Source: Oribacterium sp. C9 (lineage in GTDB: Bacteria; Bacillota; Clostridia; Lachnospirales; Lachnospiraceae). Taken from it: 64,000 nt of DNA. Position 1 is the first letter of the stretch; every line of letters begins with the position of its first letter. Location of the stretch: the NCBI RefSeq assembly GCF_002007235.1, contig NZ_MUHW01000008.1, positions 1 through 64,000 on the forward strand, in the 5' to 3' direction. The position numbers and the translations under genes were made by a program. Shown piece after piece: positions 25,637 to 33,361 of this stretch. Under the pieces are notes generated by a model that had not been told where the DNA came from, did not search any database, and worked only from the letters and a program-made list of their open reading frames with translations.

Positions 25637-26647
25637 TCATAATGCCTTTATCTCTTCCCATACCGAATCGTCAACGAAGATTCCGTTCTCGTCGTGATCC
25701 CTATGGAATTTTTCCATGCCCTCACCCGGCACATGAACTCCGTTACTGTCTTCAGAAGGCTCTCCACCCTTGATATACTCTATCTCTCTTCTAATAGTCT
25801 CTCTCATCTTATCTCCGTCGGAGATCTTCTCAGGATCTATGACTATCATCACCTGAGAGCATCCGCCACAGGAGCCCTTTTCAGAAGCATTGAGATCTGC
25901 CGCACCTACGCCATCGCTTAAGATCGCGCCCAGAATATCCAGCATGGCTGAAAAGCTCGAGCCCTTCCAGTAACCTATGGGCATAATACGCATAGATTCT
26001 TCTATAGCTCCCGGGTCGTCGGTAATATTTCCGTCCTTATCAAATCCACCGGGAAGAGGCAGCTTCTTTCCTGCGAGACGAAGCACCTGAAGCTTTCCGT
26101 AGGCATACTGACTGATCGCCATATCGAGAAGCATCACGGGACCATCTTTAGGCCCCGGGCACGCCATAACAAAGGGATTGTTACCCAGGCGGCATTCCTT
26201 TGACCCCCATGCCGGCATACAAGCCTCTGTGTTGGTCCACATGATGGCTACATAACCCTTTTCCGCAACATACTTTCCATAGGTGCCGCCTCTCATCCAG
26301 TGAGTTGTGTTCTTTAATCCCACCATACCTATGCCGTATTTCTCAGCCATCTCCATAGCCTGATCTGCACTGAAAAGTGCATTGAGTATTCCCGGCCCCA
26401 TATTTCCGTTGATGATCTTTACTGCCCCGAGATCCTTCTCTACGGTAGGATCTGCACCAGGAGAAACCCATCCCTTCTTAAGATAATCGGCAAATCTGGC
26501 TACTCTGTTGATTCCGTGGGAATATATGCCGTCATAAGTCGATTCTGTATGAATCCCGGCACATATCTCAGCCTTATCCTCAGGAAGACCGTACTTCATA
26601 AAAACACGCTTTATTTCCTGATGTATCTCTTCTCTCGATAATCTCAT
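25637..26647 (-). CDS. dlgD: 2,3-diketo-L-gulonate reductase-like (malate/lactate dehydrogenase family)
   Basis: The 336-residue NAD(P)-dependent reductase belongs to the malate/L-sulfolactate dehydrogenase family that includes YiaK. It shows YSHGINRVARFADYL (catalytic His region), GMVGLKNTTHWMRGGTYG, MWTNTEACMPAWG and GNNPFVMACPG, then MLLDMAISQYAYGKL and GYWKGSSFSAMLDIL. YiaK reduces 2,3-diketo-L-gulonate. The adjoining TRAP transporter and YhcH protein give the same gene set as E. coli yiaKLMNO, which supports the call. The ATG at 26647 follows GGAG. Confidence 0.88.
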   Translation of the reverse strand: MRLSREEIHQEIKRVFMKYGLPEDKAEICAGIHTESTYDGIYSHGINRVARFADYLKKGWVSPGADPTVEKDLGAVKIINGNMGPGILNALFSADQAMEMAEKYGIGMVGLKNTTHWMRGGTYGKYVAEKGYVAIMWTNTEACMPAWGSKECRLGNNPFVMACPGPKDGPVMLLDMAISQYAYGKLQVLRLAGKKLPLPGGFDKDGNITDDPGAIEESMRIMPIGYWKGSSFSAMLDILGAILSDGVGAADLNASEKGSCGGCSQVMIVIDPEKISDGDKMRETIRREIEYIKGGEPSEDSNGVHVPGEGMEKFHRDHDENGIFVDDSVWEEIKAL

Positions 26648-26683
26648 TCTATTTATCTCCAATCAAATTTTTTATTCAGACTT

Positions 26684-27961
26684 TTAGCCGTAAACCAGAT
26701 TCGGCAGGAACAGCACAAGCTGAGGGAACGCTGCAAGCAGCACAAGCAGTACCACGATAGCCGCTACAAAAGGAATAGACTCCTTTGTATAAGTCTCCAC
26801 CGAACATCCCAGAATCGAACATGTCGTATACATAGTAACTCCGATAGGAGGTGTCATTCCTCCCATGGTGATGAGGATCATATACATGACTCCGAAGTGC
26901 ACAGGATCTATCCCGTAGTTCTGCATGATAGGGAGGAAGATCGGTGTCAGGAGAAGAACATTGGCAGTTGCCTCCATGAACATTCCTGCAAAGAACACAA
27001 ACAGCATGACAACAAAGAGCACTACATATTTGTTGTTTGACAATGCTGTGATAGCTGTGGCAAGAGTCTGCGGTAAACGCCCTGTGACGATGGCATAGCC
27101 GAAAGCATTGGAACAAATGATGATGAACATAATGACAGCAAGGTCGATTGCCGTAGTAGATAGACATTCTATGAGCTTCTTTACTGTCAGCTCCTTATAA
27201 ACGAACATTCCGATCACCAATGCATATACTACTGCAAATGCTCCTGCCTCAGATGGTGTGAAGATACCAAAACGTATGCCGACGATGAGGATAACAGGGA
27301 ACAAAAGCGCCCAGATATTGTCGATGAGTCCCTTGAAAACCTCCTGAAGGGACGGGAATTTCTCATGCTCAGGCTTATAGTCTCTTTTCTTTGAGATGAC
27401 CGCAACTGCTATCATGAGAGCGGCTGTCATCAGAATCCCCGGTACAAGTCCGCCTAAAAACAATCTTCCTATAGAGACCTCACCGGTCACGCCATAGAGG
27501 ATAAGTCCGAGTGATGGCGGTATAGTTGAAGTGATGAGACCGCCCATGGCGAGGATTGCAGCTGTAAAACCGGTTGAATAGCCACGCTTTTCCATATCAG
27601 GTCCCAGAATACGGCTCTCCATGGCAGCATCTGCTGTAGCTGAACCGGAAATTCCGCCCATTAGACATGAAAGAAGCACTGATACCTGAGCAAGACCGCC
27701 CCTCATATGTCCTGTTACGAGATTACAGAATTTGATGAGTCTTGAAGTGATTCCCGTCTCGTTCATGAGATTTCCTGCAAGAACGAAAAAGGGGACTGCA
27801 AGAAGTGAAAATGACTGTGTCGAACTGACCATCTTCTGTACCACGATCTGCATAGGCACCTGTCCGGAAAGGAAGTATGCCATGGCAGAAAGACCTACAG
27901 TGAATGCGATAGGAACGCCGATTGCCAGCAGTACGAAAAATGAAATTCCAAGATAGATCAT
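26684..27961 (-). CDS. dctM: TRAP transporter large permease (DctM)
   Basis: The 425-residue membrane protein has the DctM pattern of about 12 hydrophobic segments. Typical motifs include FSLLAVPFFVLAGNLMNETGI, GGISGSATADAAMESRILGPDM and TSTIPPSLGLILYGV. With DctQ it forms the Na+-driven membrane part of a TRAP transporter that receives an organic acid from DctP. The start overlaps the dctQ stop (ATGA), with AGGAGG upstream. Confidence 0.96.
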   Translation of the reverse strand: MIYLGISFFVLLAIGVPIAFTVGLSAMAYFLSGQVPMQIVVQKMVSSTQSFSLLAVPFFVLAGNLMNETGITSRLIKFCNLVTGHMRGGLAQVSVLLSCLMGGISGSATADAAMESRILGPDMEKRGYSTGFTAAILAMGGLITSTIPPSLGLILYGVTGEVSIGRLFLGGLVPGILMTAALMIAVAVISKKRDYKPEHEKFPSLQEVFKGLIDNIWALLFPVILIVGIRFGIFTPSEAGAFAVVYALVIGMFVYKELTVKKLIECLSTTAIDLAVIMFIIICSNAFGYAIVTGRLPQTLATAITALSNNKYVVLFVVMLFVFFAGMFMEATANVLLLTPIFLPIMQNYGIDPVHFGVMYMILITMGGMTPPIGVTMYTTCSILGCSVETYTKESIPFVAAIVVLLVLLAAFPQLVLFLPNLVYG

Positions 27962-28467
27962 GCAACAGCCTCCTTTGCATCAGGATTTCTCTTTGTGGGG
28001 CAGAGCAGCATGTGCGCATGCTCTACCAATCTCTTTAATGAAGTTATAGCCATCAGGAAGCATCCGATGGGACAACTTACAGTTGCATAGGAGTAGCTGA
28101 TATATAATGTCTGGTATTTTCTCGCAGCATTTCTGATGCAAAGATCAACACCGTAATATGTAACAACCACAAGGAAAATAAAGATCAGTATATAATTGAA
28201 CACCCATATCAGATTCTGCAGAAAAGGCGGGAACTTGTTCAAAAGCATATCTACTCCCATGTGCTTGTTCTTACGCATCGCAAGATCTGCACCTATGAAG
28301 CTCACCCATGCAAAAACCAGCTGGGCAATATCAGTCGACATAGACATATCGATTCCGAAAAATCTGAGTACCGCTGCTGCAAAAACCGTTATGATCAGTA
28401 CAGCCAGTCCCACGCACACTATCACGGTCTCAAGCTTATTCAGTCCATTTTCAATGGTTTTAATCAT
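27958..28467 (-). CDS. dctQ: TRAP transporter small permease (DctQ)
   Basis: The 169-residue protein has four hydrophobic helices and the conserved FAWVSFIGADLAMRKNKHMGVDML block of DctQ. The second ATG (28467) is chosen because AGGAG lies six bases before it; a first ATG at 28470 is too close. It is translationally coupled to dctM downstream. Confidence 0.93.
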   Translation of the reverse strand: MIKTIENGLNKLETVIVCVGLAVLIITVFAAAVLRFFGIDMSMSTDIAQLVFAWVSFIGADLAMRKNKHMGVDMLLNKFPPFLQNLIWVFNYILIFIFLVVVTYYGVDLCIRNAARKYQTLYISYSYATVSCPIGCFLMAITSLKRLVEHAHMLLCPTKRNPDAKEAVA

Positions 28468-28494
28468 CATGTTCTCCTACTTCAATGCTAATGC

Positions 28495-29562
28495 TTACTT
28501 CGCAAGTTCTGCGTCAAGCTGAGCCTTGATCTCTGTGTACTTAAGTTCATCATAAACTTTTTCACAAGCCTTCTTGAAAGCATCCTTGTCGCAATCAACA
28601 ACTTCGATCCCGCCGTCCTGTAAGGTCTTCAGATATTCATCATTTCTTGCAATGACCTGCTCAGAAGCATACTTGCCGGCCTCAAAGCTTGCATCCTCAA
28701 GGATAGTCTTATAATCATCAGGAAGCTTATCAAACCATGAACCTGAAATAACAAGTCCTGTGAGAAGCTGCTGATGTCCTGTAAACGCAAGGTACTTTGT
28801 TACTTCCTGCATTGAAGAACCTACTGCTGCAGAAAGGTGAACCTCAACACCCTCGATAACCTGCTGCTGAAGTGCCTGATATGCCTCTGACCATGCCATG
28901 ACAGAAGTATTGGCACCCATAGCTTCAAGTGTACTTGTAACTACCTGTGATCCTGATGAACGAATACGCTGTCCCTTGAGATCCTCAGGAGACTTTACAG
29001 GATTCTTCGTAAAAAGCTCTCGCTCGCCCTGAAAATAGTTGAAGGAAAGGATCTTGAAGCCGTTGTCCTCAACTTCCTTCGCAACACCCTTATAGGTATC
29101 GGTCTCAAATAACTCAAGGGCATCCTCATAGCTGTCTGCGATATACGGAGCCTGAAGTACGCCAATGTTATATACATAATTACTGAGTCGACCCGGATCA
29201 GTGATAACTCCTACAGCATCTCCTACCAATGCCTGCTCCAAAACATCTTCATCGCTTCCGAGCTGAGATCCTGAGTAAACTTCAACCTGCACATCACCAT
29301 TGGTTTTTTCTTCTACAGTTTTTTCAAATACATCTGTAAGGGCGATGTAAAGAGGATCGTTCTCCGTAAGAGCTGTATTTACTTTAAGTGTATAAGTACC
29401 TCCTGCTGATGCCGGTGCTGGCGCTGCGGTTGTGGTATTTTCTTCCTTTGAACCTGCGGCTGCTGCAGTTGTGGCCGGTGCAGATGCCGTACTTGAGCCG
29501 CATCCCATAAGCGACATAGCCGCCATAGTTCCTGCAAGAATAGTTGCTGTGAATCGTTTCAT
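28495..29562 (-). CDS. dctP: TRAP transporter solute-binding lipoprotein (DctP)
   Basis: The 355-residue protein has a lipoprotein signal (SLMGCGSST, Cys21), a Ser/Thr/Ala linker, and a DctP fold. Signature regions are EVYSGSQLGSDEDVLEQAL, LKGQRIRSSGSQVVTSTLEAMGA and WSEAYQALQQQVIEGVEVHL. The Arg in the QRIRSSGS region is the usual ligand for a carboxylate, so the substrate is probably an acidic sugar. AAGGAGGT precedes the ATG. This is the first gene of the operon and faces the GntR gene. Confidence 0.95.
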   Translation of the reverse strand: MKRFTATILAGTMAAMSLMGCGSSTASAPATTAAAAGSKEENTTTAAPAPASAGGTYTLKVNTALTENDPLYIALTDVFEKTVEEKTNGDVQVEVYSGSQLGSDEDVLEQALVGDAVGVITDPGRLSNYVYNIGVLQAPYIADSYEDALELFETDTYKGVAKEVEDNGFKILSFNYFQGERELFTKNPVKSPEDLKGQRIRSSGSQVVTSTLEAMGANTSVMAWSEAYQALQQQVIEGVEVHLSAAVGSSMQEVTKYLAFTGHQQLLTGLVISGSWFDKLPDDYKTILEDASFEAGKYASEQVIARNDEYLKTLQDGGIEVVDCDKDAFKKACEKVYDELKYTEIKAQLDAELAK

Positions 29563-29623
29563 AATTACCTCCTTAGTGTTTCTACTTTTTTCCGTAAACT
29601 TTTAAAAATTGAAATCATACTGT

Positions 29624-29643
29624 CATACTAGCATGTTAGTATG
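29624..29643. promoter_or_regulatory. GntR-type operator, TRAP side
   Basis: CATACTA gcatgt TAGTATG is a perfect 7-bp-arm inverted repeat, continued by TTAGT. It sits about 60 bp before dctP. A minus-strand -10 candidate TATGAT lies just downstream (29621-29616), so the site would overlap the promoter. Confidence 0.65.
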
Positions 29644-29760
29644 TTAGTGGTCTATTTGCATTTTGGATGTATTCGCCGTTCGTAATTTGTGCACATTGCA
29701 TAAATATATCGACTTTCCTCACTTTTTTATACGCTCTATGTACAAGTTGTTTTTACGTGT

Positions 29761-29782
29761 GCTAATATACTAACATACTAGC
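29761..29782. promoter_or_regulatory. GntR-type operator, regulator side
   Basis: GCTAATATACTAACATACTAGC shares ACTAACATACTAGC, in inverted orientation, with the site near dctP. It lies 24 bp before the GntR start, so the regulator probably controls itself and the TRAP operon. Confidence 0.65.
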
Positions 29783-29805
29783 TTTTTGTTGGGAGGCATC
29801 ATAGA

Positions 29806-30516
29806 ATGGCTAAATCAATTCAGACACAGGTTTATGAAGAGCTCAGAAGGAATATTTTGTCACTGCACCTTAAGCCCGGACAGACCATGAGCACACAGGA
29901 GATAGCAACAAAACTGAATGTGAGCAGAACTCCTGTCAGAGAGGCTTTTCTCAAGCTTCAGGAGCAGGGACTTGTGGAGATGATTCCACAGAAAGAAACA
30001 ACGGTTTCAAAGATTAATCTGAAACGTGCAAATCAGGAAAAATTTCTAAGAGAAAGTCTGGAGCTTGGAATCGTGCGTAAATTTATGGAGCACGGAACCT
30101 CAGAAATAAAAGAACAGACCATCTTCAATATGATGGCCAATATCACAAAGCAAAGAAACTGTGTTAAAGACCGTGATTTTGTCAGCTTTTTGAACGCTGA
30201 TGATACATTCCACAGTCTTTTATTCGCGGCTGTTGAAGAGACCATGTCATGGGATATCATAAAACAGCAGTGCGGACATTATGATCGCATGCGTATTCTT
30301 TTCGTGCAGGATGAAGCCGCAGCAAAAAGCTCCATCGAGCAGCACGAAAATATAGTAAGACTTCTTGAAAAAAATGATCAGAAAAACGCCATTGACGCCA
30401 TGCTCCATCATATCCGCCGTCCTGAATTTGATGACAGCAGGATAACAAATGAATACCCTGAATACTTCCAACAGGATAACTCGGACAAAAATGAATTCAG
30501 GCTGGGAACTTTATGA
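29806..30516 (+). CDS. GntR-family regulator, FCD subgroup
   Basis: The 236-residue protein has a winged-helix DNA-binding domain at residues 1-75 (LRRNILSLHLKPGQTMSTQEIATKLNVSRTPVREAFLKL). The C-terminal helical domain is of the FadR/FCD type that binds small organic acids. It faces the TRAP operon across a 240-bp region with two mirrored operator candidates. Control of the sugar-acid cluster, with the transported acid or a breakdown product as effector, is the natural inference. E. coli uses the IclR-type YiaJ for the equivalent genes. GGGAGG lies upstream of the ATG. Confidence 0.9.
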   Translation: MAKSIQTQVYEELRRNILSLHLKPGQTMSTQEIATKLNVSRTPVREAFLKLQEQGLVEMIPQKETTVSKINLKRANQEKFLRESLELGIVRKFMEHGTSEIKEQTIFNMMANITKQRNCVKDRDFVSFLNADDTFHSLLFAAVEETMSWDIIKQQCGHYDRMRILFVQDEAAAKSSIEQHENIVRLLEKNDQKNAIDAMLHHIRRPEFDDSRITNEYPEYFQQDNSDKNEFRLGTL

Positions 30517-30586
30517 CGAGAACGTCACAGGTCGATATCGGACCTCGCACTATGCTACTTCACGTTCCTCCCACATTATAAAAGGA

Positions 30587-31399
30587 TCACAGGGCATGAC
30601 CACCGGACACTTTTATCACCTGTCCGGTAAGGAATCTTGCCTGCTCGCTGGCGAGGAACAGAATAGATTCCGCGATATCTTCCGGTTGTATCAGTTTCCC
30701 CATAGGTATGAGGGGAATAACAGCTTTTTCCAGTTCCTCGTCTATCCATCCTGTCTGAGTGGGGCCCGGTGCTACACAATTTACTGTGATGCCATACTTC
30801 GCAACCTCAAGGGAGATACTCCGGGTAAGGGCCTCCAATGTTGCCTTACTTGCACCATAAGTGATCTGCCCCGCAAAGACCTGTGCTGAATCTGTCGAAA
30901 AATTGATGATCCTTCCGTAATCTCCACGTTGTCTGATGAACTCTCTTATCATCAGGATAGTTCCGCGTACATTGACAGCAAATGTATCATCTATAACAGT
31001 CTTCGTGATAGTCTCTATGGTATCTATTCCATCCATGTCGCCATCTGCAGCATTGTTAACAAGAATATCTGCCTTTCCGTATCGTTTAATCACCTCAGCA
31101 TATATTTCCTTTACGGAATCTTCATCGCTGATATCACTTTCCATCATGATATATTCCGCATTCATTTTCCTGAGCTTACTTTCAACGATTTCCGCATCTC
31201 CGGCATTAGCAGCAAAATATCTGTCCGGACCGTTTTTATCAGTCTTTTCTTTATCATAATCCCGGGATATCTTTTTATATACCAGCCCAAGCTTTGCTCC
31301 TTCCCGGGCAAAAGCAAATGCGGTTGCCGCACCAATCCCCTGAGGATTATTTACACCGGTAACTATCACTACTCTGTCTTTTAAGCCGTAATCAACCAT
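30587..31399 (-). CDS. SDR oxidoreductase, FabG-like
   Basis: The 270-residue short-chain dehydrogenase has a NAD(P) loop TGVNNPQGIGAA, NNAADGD, a catalytic Ser in NFSTDSAQ and YGASK. The loop after the second beta strand is extended and charged (about residues 42-75, KISRDYDKEKTDKNGPDRY), which alters the cofactor/substrate side. It is convergent with the GntR gene, 70 bp away. A role with the sugar-acid genes is possible but not shown. GGGAGG precedes the ATG. Confidence 0.82.
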   Translation of the reverse strand: MVDYGLKDRVVIVTGVNNPQGIGAATAFAFAREGAKLGLVYKKISRDYDKEKTDKNGPDRYFAANAGDAEIVESKLRKMNAEYIMMESDISDEDSVKEIYAEVIKRYGKADILVNNAADGDMDGIDTIETITKTVIDDTFAVNVRGTILMIREFIRQRGDYGRIINFSTDSAQVFAGQITYGASKATLEALTRSISLEVAKYGITVNCVAPGPTQTGWIDEELEKAVIPLIPMGKLIQPEDIAESILFLASEQARFLTGQVIKVSGGHAL

Positions 31400-31460
31400 A
31401 TGACCTCCCTTTGATAGATATTTTATTTTCTAAATGCTTTATAGAATACGGATGTCATCC

Positions 31461-32297
31461 TCAGCAGTTACCCGTATACACATATCTCAAATTCCTTTCC
31501 GCCACAGCTTTCAGACGATATATCTTTTCTACCGGAGTAGCATATCTGTCCTGCATATGAAACCTTGGAAAAAATCTCGAAATGTGAAGTGGTATTTCCG
31601 AATCAAGTCTGCTCACCCATCTACTTAATTCGTCCATCTCTTCCTCTGAGTCATTTTCACCCGGGATAATAAGTGTCGTTAATTCCACATGGCTGTGCTT
31701 CACTGCTTCCATAATGAACTCCATTACCATCCTCCGGTCGCCCTTCAGCACTTCACTATAATATCTGTCAGTAAAACCTTTCAGATCTATATTCATGGCA
31801 TCAATATACGAAAACAGCTCACTGACTTCAGAAGTATCTGCCATTCCATTTGTGACCATCACAGTCTTCAACCCATTTTTCTCAAGTATTCTGGCTGTAT
31901 CCATAACATACTCGTATGAGATCAACGGCTCGTTATAGGTAAAAGCAACCCCTATATTCCCGTTTCTCTTTTGATCTTCCGCTATTTTTGCCAGATACTC
32001 CGGAGCAACAAACCGGGCTTCCCGTTTAGAGTTTTCAGCCTCTACAGACCATGAGATTCGATAATTCTGACAAAACGGGCAGCGTAGGTTACAGCCATAG
32101 CTTCCGACTGAAAGAATCCAACTTCCCGGCATGAATCTGCGAAGAGGCTTTTTCTCTACAGGATCAAGAGCGATAGAAGTGATCATCCCGTAATTCTCTG
32201 GAACGATGACTCCATCCCTACAGGTCCTGACACCACAAAATCCATGTCTGCCTTCACTGATTTGGCAATGATGGCAACATACTCTACATTCAGCCAT
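31461..32297 (-). CDS. AmmeMemoRadiSam-type radical SAM enzyme
   Basis: The 278-residue enzyme has a cysteine-rich N-terminus (MAECRVCCHHCQISEGRHGFCGVR) and a radical SAM site C69xxxC73xxC76 (GCNLRCPFCQNYRIS). The layout and motifs such as AFTYNEPLISYEY, MNIDLKGFT and LHISRFFPRF match the radical SAM member of the AmmeMemoRadiSam system. Pyruvate formate-lyase activase-like proteins are close relatives. The usual partners (AMMECR1 and MEMO proteins) are not in this window. AAAGGAG precedes the ATG. The substrate is unknown. Confidence 0.85.
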   Translation of the reverse strand: MAECRVCCHHCQISEGRHGFCGVRTCRDGVIVPENYGMITSIALDPVEKKPLRRFMPGSWILSVGSYGCNLRCPFCQNYRISWSVEAENSKREARFVAPEYLAKIAEDQKRNGNIGVAFTYNEPLISYEYVMDTARILEKNGLKTVMVTNGMADTSEVSELFSYIDAMNIDLKGFTDRYYSEVLKGDRRMVMEFIMEAVKHSHVELTTLIIPGENDSEEEMDELSRWVSRLDSEIPLHISRFFPRFHMQDRYATPVEKIYRLKAVAERNLRYVYTGNC

Positions 32298-32363
32298 TTA
32301 AGACTCCTTTATTACAGCTGAGTTTTGGTATCCACTCCATTACAATCATTTATATATTCATAC

Positions 32364-32389
32364 AAAAGGTCGCCTCAAATACGGCGACC
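32364..32389 (-). terminator. Terminator of the unknown membrane protein gene
   Basis: GGTCGCC and GGCGACC form a perfect 7-bp stem, followed on the minus strand by TTTTGTATG. It lies 25 bp after the stop codon. Confidence 0.8.
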
Positions 32390-32414
32390 CTTTCATACGT
32401 CTTTTTATGATACT

Positions 32415-33098
32415 CTATACCGGATTCAAAGCAATAACAATTCCGCCTAAGTATCCAATCACTATACACATGGCATCTATCATCGTTAATGGAATACTGT
32501 CAGAATTAAACTCGTATATACAGAACAGAATGAAAATAATGAAACTGTATAAAAACATCTTCCTCTCTGTCTTGATCACAGATATACAGTTATTAAAATC
32601 TTTACAGCTACCTATATTTTCTATCATCTGAATCACGATCATACATAGAAATGCTATCACATACGGAGTGAAAACATTTTTTTCGGAATGATTGTTAAGC
32701 ACAAGCAAATATCCCTTAAGAAGGGTAAAAATCAAAGCCAGGATATATAACCATATCCTCTCATATTTAGAAATACTGAATTTATTTTTGTCCTTATATA
32801 ACCAATTGTTCAAAAATCCAAACAGCTTTGAACTTATAAGAAAAATGATATTAGTAAAGATAGCTATGATAATTGACGAATTCTGAGTTAATGAAAGCGT
32901 CAGACCTTCGCTTAAATTCATACCGGCAATTGCATCATTAACAGCTTCGACATTCTGTTGTGTACAGAAACTCAGGAATAATATAAATGCAATAAAAATA
33001 TAAAACAGAAACTTGAAATCCAAAGTTTCCTTTTTCTTTTGCCAAAAAGCCAAAGAAAAGCTGACCGCCATTGAACAGGTAAAAACTATCACATTCAT
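32415..33098 (-). CDS. Multi-spanning membrane protein of unknown family
   Basis: The 227-residue product has about six hydrophobic segments separated by short charged loops (KKKETLDFKF, KDKNKFSISKYERI, SVIKTERKM). I do not recognise the family. Codon use is more A/T-rich than in neighbours (many AAA, ATA, TTA), which hints at a different origin. The ribosome-binding site GGGAGGAG before the ATG is strong, so the gene is likely real. It lies directly downstream of the NHLM exporter genes on the same strand, 260 bp away, and could belong with them, but nothing in the protein itself shows this. Confidence 0.6.
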   Translation of the reverse strand: MNVIVFTCSMAVSFSLAFWQKKKETLDFKFLFYIFIAFILFLSFCTQQNVEAVNDAIAGMNLSEGLTLSLTQNSSIIIAIFTNIIFLISSKLFGFLNNWLYKDKNKFSISKYERIWLYILALIFTLLKGYLLVLNNHSEKNVFTPYVIAFLCMIVIQMIENIGSCKDFNNCISVIKTERKMFLYSFIIFILFCIYEFNSDSIPLTMIDAMCIVIGYLGGIVIALNPV

Positions 33099-33361
33099 AT
33101 TTACTCCTCCCTCTTTATATGAACCCCAAAAATAATGTTCTTAGCCAAATAATATAATGTCACCTGTTTTATATTTTATATCTTCTAACTATGTATTTTA
33201 TCACAGATCCAAGCAATTCCGACTGAAGATTTTATCTATTTTTATCCTCATTACCCGTCAGAACAGCGGCTCTGCAGGCGCACCTTTTTTGTATATATAA
33301 ATATTGTGAAATATACCAGGCGTAGCCTATCAGGTTGGGCTTGTACTCAAACAGGAATTCA

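Noticed and set aside
33325-33360. 10-codon frame with one Cys just after the ABC2 stop
   Set aside because: No ribosome-binding site and no leader-like part; not a credible exported peptide.
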